64,000 nucleotides of DNA from Pedobacter sp. R20-19 (GCF_000708265.2 NZ_JCKI01000009.1:186001-250000), one strand, 5' to 3'. Positions 51,525 to 61,544 are shown, numbered from the stretch's first letter. The notes: generated from the sequence alone by a model not told the origin. A program made the numbers and translations.

Positions 51525-52304
51525 ATGATAAAACTAGAACTTATTAAAGGACTCTTTAAAAGAGAAATTGCATTAGCAGCAACTCATCCTATGAGAATTT
51601 TGGTGATCAAAGATGGAAATGGCTTGCTTTGCATGAATTCGGGTGATTATAAAATAAAAGATGGCAGATTTTTCTTTATTCCCGAAGAGGGTTTAGTTAG
51701 AATTGAAGGTGAAATCAATGAAGGCTATTGGTTAAATTTTAGTAGTTCACTATACTTCGAGTTTCTGCAGCAACATTTAGATCCTTTGGCTAAAAATCTT
51801 TTCCTCAACTTATCTTTTAAAGATCTGAGTGGCGATGCGCTTATAAAAGCTTTCAGTTTATTAATACAGTTAAAGAAAGAAATAGAAATAAAAAAAAATC
51901 CACTTCTTTTATCTCAATGTCTCTCTTTATTTTTAGGCTTTACGGCTGGTTTTGATGGATATTTAACAGCCCTTACACAAGATGAATTACAGCAGATACT
52001 CAGGTTTAAGGCTATTTTGGAAAAGCACTACAAAAAAGAAAAGTCCATTCGGTTTTATGCTAATGAAATGGGAATTAGCCCTCGAAAATTAAATGCTTTT
52101 CTGGATCGTATTCTTGGAAAAAGTTTGTTTGTATTAATCAAAGATCGGGTGATGAGAGAAGCAGAACTGTTATTGCTTCACAGTGAATATTCAATAGATG
52201 AAATTTCATCTATTTTGGGCTTTCCAAATGCAACGAATTTTAGCATCAACTTCAGACGGTATAAAGGTATTTCCGTATCACAGTTTAGCAATAATGAAGA
52301 TTGA
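51525..52304 (+). CDS. AraC-family transcriptional regulator
   Basis: A 259-residue regulator with a degenerate cupin-like N-terminal half (GNGLLCMNSGDYKIKDGRFFFIPEEG near 30-56) and a C-terminal AraC HTH region: SIRFYANEMGISPRKLNAFLDRILG near 178 and YSIDEISSILGFPNATNFSINFRRYKGISVSQF near 224-256. It lies upstream of the trehalase on the same strand with a 490-nt gap and may control the trehalose genes. Confidence 0.88.
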   Translation: MIKLELIKGLFKREIALAATHPMRILVIKDGNGLLCMNSGDYKIKDGRFFFIPEEGLVRIEGEINEGYWLNFSSSLYFEFLQQHLDPLAKNLFLNLSFKDLSGDALIKAFSLLIQLKKEIEIKKNPLLLSQCLSLFLGFTAGFDGYLTALTQDELQQILRFKAILEKHYKKEKSIRFYANEMGISPRKLNAFLDRILGKSLFVLIKDRVMREAELLLLHSEYSIDEISSILGFPNATNFSINFRRYKGISVSQFSNNED

Positions 52305-52442
52305 TGCTGCTGTTAAAGGAACGCTGATCGCTTAGATTTTGTCCCTTCTCGATAACAGGTTTTCCTGACCTCACCACAACATTTGCTGGGCGCCTGACGC
52401 GTAAGGCTTTGCTTACTATTACCTACTACCAGCAGCATCAAT
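52300..52442. repeat. 143-nt segment bounded by 13-nt inverted repeats
   Basis: ATTGATGCTGCTG (52300-52312) and CAGCAGCATCAAT (52430-52442) are perfect complements. The first overlaps the stop codon of the AraC gene. The interior is richer in GC than its surroundings and holds small stems such as GCGCCTGACGCG. It could be a long terminator structure, a small RNA or a miniature palindromic element. Confidence 0.45.
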
Positions 52443-52795
52443 TTTTCAGCAGCTAAATTAAAAAAACTTAGGAGTAATTTACAAGATATTCTAATCTAGT
52501 TTTTTAAATGTTAACAATTTTTTTTTGATGTGTAATAACCAGTTAAAAATGTTTGAGTTTAAATGCGCTCACAGTAATAAAAATAAGTTTCCTTAAAAAG
52601 GAATGTGTATTTTTAAAGTAATTTAAGGATATGTAAAAGGCAAATCCATAAGTTACCATTTCATTATTAATAATAATTGACGGCAGGATTTGGATTTACT
52701 AAGATGTTGACTGATATTTTAAACCTGTTAGCCCCAGTCACCAGGATACCGATTCATATCTTATCCGTCAAAATTTAATCTGTATAAATTTCAAT

Positions 52796-54349
52796 ATGAA
52801 AAAAACTATTATTTACTTCTTCCTTTTTATTTCTAACGCGTTATTTGCGCAACATCAAAAATCACCTCGATTAATTTATCCGGGTTTGTTTGAAGATGTA
52901 CAATTATCCAAAGTGTATGCAGATGGAAAATCTTTTGCAGATGCAGTGCCGAAAGCAGATCCTGCTTCGATTATGAAGGCTTATCTGAATCAAAAAAACA
53001 GTCAGGATTTTAACCTTAAGAATTTTGTTGATTCGAATTTTAATTTACCTGAAAGCCATACTGCTTTGTATCAATCAGATGTTAAAGCTGGAATTGAAAA
53101 ACACCTGGATACTTTATGGTCTGTTTTACAACGAAATCCGGATACTGCTACCACTTTTCAATCTTCCTTACTTCCTTTACCAAAACCCTATCTTGTTCCG
53201 GGAGGGCGATTCAGAGAGGTTTATTATTGGGATTCTTACTTTACCATGCTGGGGCTAAAAGAAGCAGGCAAAACAAAACTGATGAAAGATATGGTGGATA
53301 ACTTTGCTTACCTGATCAATACCTATGGTTTTATTCCCAATGGAAACCGGAGTTATTATCTTACCCGTTCGCAGCCTCCCTTTTTTGCAGCAATGGTTCA
53401 GTTGCTTGTAAAGAATAACCCGGATGTTAAGCTGAGTGAATACAAAGATGCTTTGGAAAAGGAATACCAATTCTGGATGAAAGGTGGAGACCAGCTGAAA
53501 CCAGGTAAAGCTGTTAATCATGTGGTTAAGCTGAGTGATGGTACTGTTTTAAACCGGTATTATGATGCTGGTGATCAGCCAAGAGAAGAATCTTACCGTG
53601 AAGATTATGAAGCAGCAAGGTTAACGAAACAAAACCCAGCTACCTTTTTAAGAAATGTGCGTTCCGCTGCCGAATCAGGCTGGGATTTTAGCAGCCGCTG
53701 GTTTGCCGATGGCTTAAGCTTTAGTCAGATTATCACGACTGATCTTTTACCAGTAGATTTAAATACATTGATGTACAATTTGGAATGCACTATTGCAGCC
53801 GCAAATAAAGAGGCTGGAGATACCAAAAAATCTATTTTGTTTTCTTCAAAGGCCGATAAACGTAAGGCGGCTATATTGAAATATTTCTGGAATGGACAGC
53901 AGAACTTTTTTACCGATTATAACTGGAAAAATAAAAGTTTCTCTAAACAATTAACTCTGGCTGCATCTTTTCCACTTTATTTTAAACTGGCTACTCAAGT
54001 TCAGGCCAAAGCTGTATCTGAAAAATTAGAGAAAAACTTTTTAAAATCAGGTGGGTTAATCACCACATTAACCACAACCAAACAGCAATGGGATGCGCCA
54101 AACGCCTGGGCACCTTTACAATGGGTGAGTATAGCAGGATTACATCAATATGGTTATGATAAATTAGCAGATACGATAGCCAATAGATGGGTTAAGCTGA
54201 ATATAGCTGTTTTTAAGGATACAGGTAAGATGATGGAAAAATATAATGTGGTTGAAACCAATAGTAAGGGTGGAGGAGGAGGTGAATATCCATTACAGGA
54301 CGGTTTTGGGTGGACCAATGGGGTGTTACTTAAACTTCTGAAAAAATAA
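52796..54349 (+). CDS. treA: Periplasmic alpha,alpha-trehalase (GH37)
   Basis: A 517-residue exported glycosidase that cleaves trehalose to two glucoses. Signal peptide: 1-18 (ends ALFAQ). The two family signatures are present: PGGRFREVYYWDSYF at 135-149 and QWDAPNAWAPLQW near 422-434. The acid residue lies in ESGWDFSSRWF near 298-308. A C-terminal GGGGEYPLQDGFGWTNGV is also typical. It is convergent with a GH65 gene and close to a SusCD pair, fitting a trehalose utilisation locus. Confidence 0.95.
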   Translation: MKKTIIYFFLFISNALFAQHQKSPRLIYPGLFEDVQLSKVYADGKSFADAVPKADPASIMKAYLNQKNSQDFNLKNFVDSNFNLPESHTALYQSDVKAGIEKHLDTLWSVLQRNPDTATTFQSSLLPLPKPYLVPGGRFREVYYWDSYFTMLGLKEAGKTKLMKDMVDNFAYLINTYGFIPNGNRSYYLTRSQPPFFAAMVQLLVKNNPDVKLSEYKDALEKEYQFWMKGGDQLKPGKAVNHVVKLSDGTVLNRYYDAGDQPREESYREDYEAARLTKQNPATFLRNVRSAAESGWDFSSRWFADGLSFSQIITTDLLPVDLNTLMYNLECTIAAANKEAGDTKKSILFSSKADKRKAAILKYFWNGQQNFFTDYNWKNKSFSKQLTLAASFPLYFKLATQVQAKAVSEKLEKNFLKSGGLITTLTTTKQQWDAPNAWAPLQWVSIAGLHQYGYDKLADTIANRWVKLNIAVFKDTGKMMEKYNVVETNSKGGGGGEYPLQDGFGWTNGVLLKLLKK

Positions 54350-54358
54350 GACAATTAA

Positions 54359-54401
54359 AATCAGAATTATTATTCCTGGCTCCAGGATAATAATTCTGAT
54401 T
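54359..54401. terminator. Bidirectional terminator between trehalase and GH65 genes
   Basis: AATCAGAATTATTATTCCTGG (54359-54379) and CCAGGATAATAATTCTGATT (54382-54401) are complementary apart from one bulged T, with a 2-nt spacer. It sits 10 nt after the trehalase stop and 5 nt after the GH65 stop. Confidence 0.85.
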
Positions 54402-54406
54402 ATCGT

Positions 54407-56446
54407 TTAATTTTTATTTAATACAGTAAATGTTTTTCCTTCCATTCCAACACCAGTGATCTTCAGAGATTTCCAATGTTCAGGAAGATTGCTCGGTACT
54501 TGGATAATTCCTTTGTCAGTGATATCAAGGCCACCGAATCCCATTAATATGCTTTGCAACACACCGCCTGCTCCGGTAGCAAAATAAGGATTAGTACCAC
54601 CTTTTGTTTCTGCAATTACCCTAAATGGTGGATTCAGGTTTGGTAAATAAGACTCTTTAAAGTACTTATATGCCTGATCCGGATGACCCAATCTTGCATA
54701 TAACAGTGTGAATATGGCATGGGTCATTGCAGGTGTGCCTTCATCAGGAATTCTGGTTTGATAATAAGCCAAATCTTTTTCAATCTGATTTTTATCAGTA
54801 ATGGCTTTTAGTGGATAAGCCAATAAGTTCACATCAGCCTGTTTAATGCCTTCACCTTTATAAGTTGCATGTTCTTTAGTCACACCATCTGCAAGTTTGA
54901 GAATGGGAATATTTTTTTCTACCAGTTCCCAATCTTTATTTTGAGGCAAACCTAGAAGGGCTGCCGCAGCATTGGCATTTTTTAAATTAAGTTTAGCTGC
55001 TGCATTTGTAAAAGCATTATTATCTACATTTTCAGCCCATTCATCTGCGGCGACTACATTTTTAATGTCAAAATGATTGGTGCCGTTTCGTTCTACACGG
55101 CTTGCCCAAAAGTCTGCAGTTTCTGAAAGGATTGGCCAGCCTTTTTCTTTTAGCCAGGTTTTATCCTGCGTTACGCTGTAATAATTCCAGGCTGCAAGTG
55201 CAACATCTGCAGAGATGTGGTGTTCAAATGGTCCGCTTAATGCCCAAACCGGTGTTTCCTCCACACCCGTATCAGCACTTTCCCAAGGGTACATGGCACC
55301 TTTATAACCATGTGCAAAGGCATTTCGCCTGGCGGCCTCCAAACGGTTAAACCTGTATTCGATCAATGATTTAGCAATATCTGGATGTAGCACCAATAGT
55401 GCCGGAAACATCCAGATGTCAGTATCCCAAAATACATGGCCGTTATAGCCTAAACCGGATAGTCCCATTGGTGAAAGTGAATATGATGTGCCTGCACGTG
55501 AAAAGGAGGTAAGGTGATAAAGCATGCTGTGGATATCCTGTTGTGCCTGTTTATCTCCATCAATAATAATATCAGATTTCCATAAGTCATCCCAGGCTTT
55601 ATTATGGAATTTAATCAAACGTTCTTTTCCTTCCAGTTTAGCAAAAATACTCATTCGCTCAGCCTCATTCAAAGGGTCTGCATGTTGAGCAGAACTAATG
55701 GTGCTTCCAACTACTGCATAAGTATAGGTTTGGCCAGCTTTTAATGCTTTGCTAAACTTCATTAAATGGCTGTTATTATCCCACATTTCATGAATAATTT
55801 TTGGTTCGCTACCATGTTGTTCCGTAAACATAAAACTGTTTGAGGCACAGAGCTGCAATTTTCCAGTCGGGCTTTTAGCTGTTGAAGTAAGTAAACTCAG
55901 CGTAACATGTGGCCTGTCTATTTCGTTATAATAATTTTCTACATCGCGAAGGGCATCAGGTGTTTCCATTACGCTTGCCGCTGTAAGCTTTAAATCTTCT
56001 TTTGCAGTAATGGTTACATCCATTAAAACAGTGTAAGGCAATTGCCTTAGTGCATAATAGGTGTATGTAATGTCAGCCTTTTTTCCATACTGCAGTTGGG
56101 TGGTAAAAGTGGCATGTTTCATATCCAGCTGTTGCTGCATGTTTTGGGTATTCTGGGCATCAAGCCTTGATCCATCAACCTCCAGATACATGTTAAGCAG
56201 GTTAAAGCCATTTAAAAAATTACTAACTCGGCCACGACCATAAGTATCGTATGCACCAGCTAAAACAACATTTTTAACTTTGAAGGGTTCTGGGGAAGAT
56301 ACTATGCCAATCATACCATTGGCTACTGTTACACCATAATAATTTCCCGGTTCAACTTTTTCTGATTTTAAGATCCAGGGATCTTGTGCCATAGTGTGTA
56401 TATGCAGGCAGACCAAAAGCGATATGAAGTTGATTATTTTCATCAT
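54407..56446 (-). CDS. Exported glycoside hydrolase family 65 enzyme (trehalose/maltose hydrolase or phosphorylase type)
   Basis: A 679-residue protein with signal peptide 1-20 (ends HTMAQ). The N-terminal beta-sandwich (25-290) precedes an (alpha/alpha)6 barrel with GHVFWDTDIWMFPALL at 336-351 and the catalytic-acid block AADEWAENVDNNAFTN at 466-481 (Glu 469 is the likely general acid, as in family enzymes reading PDEYHENVDNNAYTN). Being exported argues for a hydrolase rather than a phosphorylase. It lies downstream of a SusD gene but after a terminator, and convergent with a trehalase, so it probably acts on trehalose-like or other alpha-glucosides. Confidence 0.9.
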   Translation of the reverse strand: MMKIINFISLLVCLHIHTMAQDPWILKSEKVEPGNYYGVTVANGMIGIVSSPEPFKVKNVVLAGAYDTYGRGRVSNFLNGFNLLNMYLEVDGSRLDAQNTQNMQQQLDMKHATFTTQLQYGKKADITYTYYALRQLPYTVLMDVTITAKEDLKLTAASVMETPDALRDVENYYNEIDRPHVTLSLLTSTAKSPTGKLQLCASNSFMFTEQHGSEPKIIHEMWDNNSHLMKFSKALKAGQTYTYAVVGSTISSAQHADPLNEAERMSIFAKLEGKERLIKFHNKAWDDLWKSDIIIDGDKQAQQDIHSMLYHLTSFSRAGTSYSLSPMGLSGLGYNGHVFWDTDIWMFPALLVLHPDIAKSLIEYRFNRLEAARRNAFAHGYKGAMYPWESADTGVEETPVWALSGPFEHHISADVALAAWNYYSVTQDKTWLKEKGWPILSETADFWASRVERNGTNHFDIKNVVAADEWAENVDNNAFTNAAAKLNLKNANAAAALLGLPQNKDWELVEKNIPILKLADGVTKEHATYKGEGIKQADVNLLAYPLKAITDKNQIEKDLAYYQTRIPDEGTPAMTHAIFTLLYARLGHPDQAYKYFKESYLPNLNPPFRVIAETKGGTNPYFATGAGGVLQSILMGFGGLDITDKGIIQVPSNLPEHWKSLKITGVGMEGKTFTVLNKN

Positions 56447-56477
56447 TTAAGACTTAACTTAATAGTTGTAAAATGAA

Positions 56478-56528
56478 AAGGCTGAACCAAAATGATTAAT
56501 GATGTATTAATTATTTTGGTTCAGCCTT
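56478..56528 (-). terminator. Terminator between the SusD gene and the GH65 gene
   Basis: AAGGCTGAACCAAAAT (56478-56493) and ATTTTGGTTCAGCCTT (56513-56528) pair perfectly over 16 bp; inner ATTAAT/ATTAAT extends the stem. It follows the SusD stop by 19 nt. Confidence 0.85.
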
Positions 56529-56547
56529 AGGTTAAAGGTTAATGAGT

Positions 56548-58056
56548 TTAATAACCTGGGTTCTGAACCAGATTAGGATTGCCAAGTTGATTGTCAGGAA
56601 TCGGAAATAAAAGATATTTCGCATCACTGGCTGGTTTTTCTTGCCAGGCAGCAAGGAATTTACCAAAACGAATTAAATCTTGTCTTCTAAAACTTTCCCA
56701 ATACAACTCACGGCCACGTTCATCTAACAGGTTATCTAGGGTTAAAGATCCTAATGCAGATGCACCTCTTACCGTTCTGATGGAATTAACAATGTTTAGG
56801 GCTGCGCCAGCCTGTGAAGTTCTAAGCAAAGCTTCTGCTTTCATCAACAAAACGTCAGCATATCTGTAATATACCCAATCGTTATCTGGTTTTTTTGAGC
56901 CAACATTTGCATAATCAATCGCATATTTAACTACTCGAATTCCAGCCACTTCCAGGTGATTTGGATCTCTTTCGATAATGTTTACTTCTGGCGTAAAGGC
57001 TAATGGGTTTCCTTTTCTGTCTTTTAAAGCCACACCAGTCTGATCAAATTGCTGACCAACTAAAAAGCCTACTCTAATGCCAGATATATTCGTTTGCCCC
57101 GTATAGCTGCCACCTCTTCTTTTATCTGTAGCCTCAAATTTGTCGTAAAAATTTGATAAGGTTGAAAATCCATTATAACCATTCGGGTTTTGATTGTAGT
57201 GTAAAGTACATTTCCACATACCATCTAAATCACTACCATCATTTCCTGCAGTGTTTTCTGCAGTAAAGATATTTTCTCTGGAGATAACATTGTTTGAAGG
57301 AGCAAAGTTGTCAAAATAATTGGTAGACAGTGAATATCCTCCTGTTGCAATTTCATCAGCTAATGAAATTACTTTGGCCATGTCAGCAGCATCAAACGTA
57401 GGTGCGTTGCGGTTTAAGAATGCGCCTTTATTAAGGTAGATTTTCATCAATAAAGTTTTTGCAGCATTCTTATTTGATACGTTTGCAGGACCGTTTGGTA
57501 AGTCTGGAATGATTGCTGTTAACTCTGAGATTAAATAAGCAATTTCTTCAGATGCATTTCTCACTTTAGAAGGAAGGGTTACACCCTCACCAGTTTCGCG
57601 GTAAGGAACTTGGCCCCAACCATCTAAAATGGAAAATTGAGCAAAAGCTCTGAGAAAACGTGCCTCAGCAGATTGTGCCGGAGTTGGACTAAATCTTAAA
57701 ACCGTAGTAGACGCATAGCTTATGCTATTTAAATCTCTGAATACACCAGAGATCCTGCCATCATCCGCAGCCCATTTATGTAAGTGAAGTGCTCTCCATG
57801 CGCCGTTATCATCCCAGTCACCTGCTCTTGTTGGAACAATGGCTTCATCGGATGTTACTTCCTGCAGAGCAGACCAGTTCCATGGTGCTTGATAAGGACC
57901 TCTCATAGAGATGTAAGCTGCAGAAATTAGTCCTGGTACGTTTCCTTGAGAAAGTGTGCCAGAATTTACCTGGCCATTTAAATTCTCATCTAGTTTGGTA
58001 CAGCCGGATAGCGCTAGCGTTGCTGCTATAAAGCCGATTATATATTTATTTTTCAT
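56548..58056 (-). CDS. SusD/RagB-family nutrient-binding lipoprotein
   Basis: A 502-residue lipoprotein (signal ending ATLALSGC, Cys 19). SusD marks: VPGLISAAYISMRGPYQ near 45, AEARFLRAFAQFSILDGWGQVPY near 130, YYRYADVLLMKAEALLRTSQAG near 400 and the C-terminal DERGRELYWESFRRQDLIRFGKF and LFPIPDNQLGNPNL. It follows its SusC partner by 18 nt. Given the adjacent trehalase, GH65 and LacI genes, the pair probably imports trehalose-type or maltose-type alpha-glucosides. Confidence 0.93.
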   Translation of the reverse strand: MKNKYIIGFIAATLALSGCTKLDENLNGQVNSGTLSQGNVPGLISAAYISMRGPYQAPWNWSALQEVTSDEAIVPTRAGDWDDNGAWRALHLHKWAADDGRISGVFRDLNSISYASTTVLRFSPTPAQSAEARFLRAFAQFSILDGWGQVPYRETGEGVTLPSKVRNASEEIAYLISELTAIIPDLPNGPANVSNKNAAKTLLMKIYLNKGAFLNRNAPTFDAADMAKVISLADEIATGGYSLSTNYFDNFAPSNNVISRENIFTAENTAGNDGSDLDGMWKCTLHYNQNPNGYNGFSTLSNFYDKFEATDKRRGGSYTGQTNISGIRVGFLVGQQFDQTGVALKDRKGNPLAFTPEVNIIERDPNHLEVAGIRVVKYAIDYANVGSKKPDNDWVYYRYADVLLMKAEALLRTSQAGAALNIVNSIRTVRGASALGSLTLDNLLDERGRELYWESFRRQDLIRFGKFLAAWQEKPASDAKYLLFPIPDNQLGNPNLVQNPGY

Positions 58057-58074
58057 TTGATTTCAATTGAATGA

Positions 58075-61000
58075 TTAAAGAGAGAAATTAACACCAAAAT
58101 TGAATGTTCTTGCTGTTGGATATGCTGTATAATCTATACCTGCAGAAGGAACACCATTTACACTTTTGTTTACATTTACTTCCGGATCAAAACCTGTATA
58201 TTTTGTAATGACGAAAAGGTTTTGGCCGTTGAGGTAAACATTTAATGATTTGATTGCTTTGCCGATATTACCGATATTATAATTTAAGGTTGCATTTGCT
58301 AATTTTACATAATCTCCTTTTTCTATATATCTCGAAGATGCAGCAATCGGGTTGGCAAGAGATTCCTGAACGGGTAAAGAAAGAATGCCTGATGACACAT
58401 TTCTGGTACCCAGATTGGAAATCGCTAAAACTGAATTTGCGGTATTGTTGTAAACACTTTGTCCGAATGAACCATTGAAGTTAGCGGTAAAAGATAATTT
58501 TTTGTATCTCAAATTTGTGCTGAAACCCATAATGAATTTTGGATTAGGATTGCCAACATAGTATTTAGTAAATCCATCATCAGTATATAAAGAGAATCCA
58601 TTGGCATCTAAACCATTGTATTGTCTGGTTACCATGGCAAATAATGGTAATCCATTTTGAATCACTTCTGTGGTTACATCGCTTAATCCCTGCCCACTTA
58701 ATGAACCGGTTTTAATCAGGTCGCTCAGATTTTTAACTCTGTTTTTAATATAGGTTACGTTACCTCCTAAAGACCATGATAAGTTATCTTTTTCAATAAT
58801 ATTGGCATTTAAACTCATCTCTATACCTTTATTGATAATCTCACCGCTTAAATTTGTCCAGGTGATTACATTTCCTTGCTCGGCCGGAGCAAATGCTGTT
58901 TGCGGATACAATAAATCTTTTGTGGTTTTATTGAAGTAATCGATAGATCCCGTTAGTTTATTTCCAAATAAGCCAAAATCTACACCTACGTTGGTTTGTT
59001 TATCTTCCTGCCATTTCAAATTATCGTTCTGGTTGTTGATACCAACCTGCGGAATAGGATCTCCGGCTTTACTTGGTGTTCTATATACGAAACGTTGTTG
59101 TGATGATCCTGAAGGGAAATCCTGATTACCGGTAATACCATAACTAGCTCTGATTTTTAACAAATCCAGCCAGACTACATTAGCCAGAAAACTTTCTTTT
59201 TTAATGTTCCATGCTGCAGCAAATGATGGGAAATAACCATATTTATTGTTAGCACCGAATTTTGTTGAACCATCGGCCCTAACGGTTGCTGTTAATATAT
59301 ATTTATTATCATAGTTAAAGATAGCCCTTGCAAAGTATGATTGTAACTCTGTTGTTGGATCATAACTGGTTACAAAAGTTCTGTTTGCCTTAAGTGTTGC
59401 TTCAAAAGCATCTGTATAATCAAGAGGCAAATTTCCAAAACCAGTTGCCGTATTTACCGCACTCTTGTTTATAAAATTTGAATATTCATAACCGATAACC
59501 GCATTTAAATTCAGTTTAGAAACAATTTCTTTGTTAAAATTTAAAGTATTGGTAAACTGCTGAGTTACTAATTCTGTGTTAGAATAGCTGGCATAACCAC
59601 CTAAAAAGTCTCCAGAAGGCTGAATTCCCTGAAGGTTTAAAGTACTTCTGGTAGAAGCTCTTCTAATCCCGGTGCTGTAATTAACACTGGCTAACATTCT
59701 GTACTCTAACCAAGGTGTGATTTTGTAATATGGTGATACACTTCCTAAAATGGTTGATACCTTGGCCTTATCGCTGTTTGCGGCTAGTGAGGCTAATGGA
59801 TTGATGGTGGTAGAACCATAATCAATAAATAAACTTCCATCTGCATTGTAGAAAGACTGAGTAGGGTTCCAGGCTAGTGCCTGACTGATCAAACTTCCGG
59901 TGGCACCTGCATCAGTGGTAACGGGTGCAATGTTTTCCAAATACTGATTGCTGATCATATTTATATCCAAACCAAGTTTTTTACTTTCCAGGAATTTGAA
60001 GTTTCCATTAAAGCCAGCACTATATTTTTTAAAATCAGAGCCTTTAATAATTCCCTGCTGATTTTGGTAACCTAAAGATGCCCTGAAAGTATTGCCATTT
60101 GTGCCACCACTGATGCCAACAGAATAGTTTTGGTTGTAAGCGGTTCTTAAAATTTCATCTAAAGCATTAACACTGTTACCAAAATCTCCGCTGGTTAAGC
60201 CATATTTTTTAAGGGCGGCTCTATATTCGTCACCTGTTAACACATCAACCTTGCGGGCAATGTTTCCCACACCTGCAGAAGCACTAATGTCTATTTTAGT
60301 GTCGCCAGATTTTCCACGTTTAGTGGTAATTAAAACCACACCATAGGCTGCTCTTGAGCCATAAATGGCTGTGGCAGATGCATCTTTCAGAATCTCCATA
60401 GATTCTATGTCAGCCGGGTTAATGAAATTGAGTGGATTTCCATCAGGAGCCGTACCTATCCCTGCGCTGGCAGAAGGCCTGGCCGAACGTCCGTCCAATG
60501 CCACACCATCTACTACATACAAGGGTTGTCCGGATCCGGTAATGGCCGAATTTCCTCTGATGCGAACCGTAGAGGAACCGCCTGGCTGGCCACTGTTGCT
60601 GATCATTTGCACGCCAGCTACTTTTCCCTGGATAAGTTGATCTGGGGCATTAAGCGGCCCTTTATTAAAATCCTTTGCTGAAACGGTGGCAGCAGCTCCT
60701 GTAAGATCACTTTTCTTAACAGAGGCATAACCCACTACTACAACTGCATCCAGATTATTCAGAGAGCTAAGTGTAATGTTTAGTAAAGTTTGATTGTTAA
60801 CGCTAACAGTTTGAGATTCAAAGCCTACAAAGCTTACAATCAATTTTGAAGTTGCAGAAGGTACGGCGATCTGATATTTCCCTTCAGCATCTGTTTGAGC
60901 TTTTACGTTGGTGCCTGCTACCTGTATGGTTGCGCCAACCAATGGCAGTTTATCATTATCATAGATAATTCCTTTTACCACTGTTTGGGCAAAGGCGGTC

Positions 61001-61107
61001 ATGCTGAACGCTATCATAAAAAAAATGAGGGTCGTCAGCTTTCCCAGGAAATGCAATTTCTGTTTATAGTTAAAAACAGTCTGATTGCTAAGTAAAGTAA
61101 AGTTCAT
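58075..61107 (-). CDS. SusC/RagA-family TonB-linked outer membrane transporter
   Basis: A 1010-residue transporter. Signal segment about 24-41 (ends MTAFAQ). CarboxypepD_reg-like domain from 42 (VVKGIIYDNDKLPLVGATIQV), plug from ~120 (NLDAVVVVGYASVKKSDLTGA, VRIRGNSAITGSGQPLYVVDG, MEILKDASATAIYGSRAAYGVV), barrel ending TFNFGVNFSL. It is the first gene of the susC-susD pair. The N-terminus carries ~23 residues before the hydrophobic core, so a slightly later start is possible. Its upstream region holds a decayed sugar transporter and the LacI operator region. Confidence 0.93.
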   Translation of the reverse strand: MNFTLLSNQTVFNYKQKLHFLGKLTTLIFFMIAFSMTAFAQTVVKGIIYDNDKLPLVGATIQVAGTNVKAQTDAEGKYQIAVPSATSKLIVSFVGFESQTVSVNNQTLLNITLSSLNNLDAVVVVGYASVKKSDLTGAAATVSAKDFNKGPLNAPDQLIQGKVAGVQMISNSGQPGGSSTVRIRGNSAITGSGQPLYVVDGVALDGRSARPSASAGIGTAPDGNPLNFINPADIESMEILKDASATAIYGSRAAYGVVLITTKRGKSGDTKIDISASAGVGNIARKVDVLTGDEYRAALKKYGLTSGDFGNSVNALDEILRTAYNQNYSVGISGGTNGNTFRASLGYQNQQGIIKGSDFKKYSAGFNGNFKFLESKKLGLDINMISNQYLENIAPVTTDAGATGSLISQALAWNPTQSFYNADGSLFIDYGSTTINPLASLAANSDKAKVSTILGSVSPYYKITPWLEYRMLASVNYSTGIRRASTRSTLNLQGIQPSGDFLGGYASYSNTELVTQQFTNTLNFNKEIVSKLNLNAVIGYEYSNFINKSAVNTATGFGNLPLDYTDAFEATLKANRTFVTSYDPTTELQSYFARAIFNYDNKYILTATVRADGSTKFGANNKYGYFPSFAAAWNIKKESFLANVVWLDLLKIRASYGITGNQDFPSGSSQQRFVYRTPSKAGDPIPQVGINNQNDNLKWQEDKQTNVGVDFGLFGNKLTGSIDYFNKTTKDLLYPQTAFAPAEQGNVITWTNLSGEIINKGIEMSLNANIIEKDNLSWSLGGNVTYIKNRVKNLSDLIKTGSLSGQGLSDVTTEVIQNGLPLFAMVTRQYNGLDANGFSLYTDDGFTKYYVGNPNPKFIMGFSTNLRYKKLSFTANFNGSFGQSVYNNTANSVLAISNLGTRNVSSGILSLPVQESLANPIAASSRYIEKGDYVKLANATLNYNIGNIGKAIKSLNVYLNGQNLFVITKYTGFDPEVNVNKSVNGVPSAGIDYTAYPTARTFNFGVNFSL

Positions 61108-61191
61108 ATTTGTTTTAATTAGTTGGTAAGTAAAAAATTAATTTAAAATCAAATGTTCCTTTAAGGTGGTAGTGTGCTAATCATGTTTATA

Positions 61192-61216
61192 TTGGTTTAG
61201 TTAGTTGTTTGAAAGG
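61192..61216 (+). repeat. TTGGTTTAGTTAGTTG-type low-complexity motif
   Basis: A stretch rich in TTAGTTGG/TTAGTTGT units closely resembles one at 62993-63011 on the far side of the LacI gene, both ending TTGTTTG-AAG. It may be chance low-complexity sequence. Confidence 0.3.
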
Positions 61217-61250
61217 TAATTATAGAAGCTTTTTAATTTTTTTAAGCTTT

Positions 61251-61544
61251 TCAAGAACATAATCGATGCAGGTGCCCGGTTCCGAATTTTGAAGTGGTTT
61301 TATCACTCATTGCGCCGATAACAGGCTGAATAATTAAGTCTGTTAGAGGACTGGCTGAATTTAATAGTGGTAACTGACTTGCATTAGCCTCTAAATAAGA
61401 ATAAATGGTTACCATGTTGGTTTGCTGGAAACTGAAGCTGTATGGAATGCTAAAAAAGCCCATGCGCTTGGCAATGATGGAACTTGAATTAAGTTTAATA
61501 GCAGTTAAAACGTTCTTCGTTTTTACAGGTTGAATGTTAATCAT
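61251..61544 (-). pseudogene. Truncated MFS sugar transporter (SLC45/GPH-like), N-terminal fragment
   Basis: The 97-residue frame carries MGFFSIPYSFSFQQTNMVTI, then LPLLNSASPLTDLIIQPVIGAMSDKTTSKFG, the first two helices and the first cytoplasmic loop (GxxSDxT) of maltose/sucrose/trehalose transporters of the major facilitator superfamily. Just after the loop it breaks into HLHRLCS and stops; an intact transporter has ten more helices. It lies upstream of SusC on the same strand. An inner-membrane sugar carrier would be expected in this locus, so its loss is notable. Confidence 0.65.
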
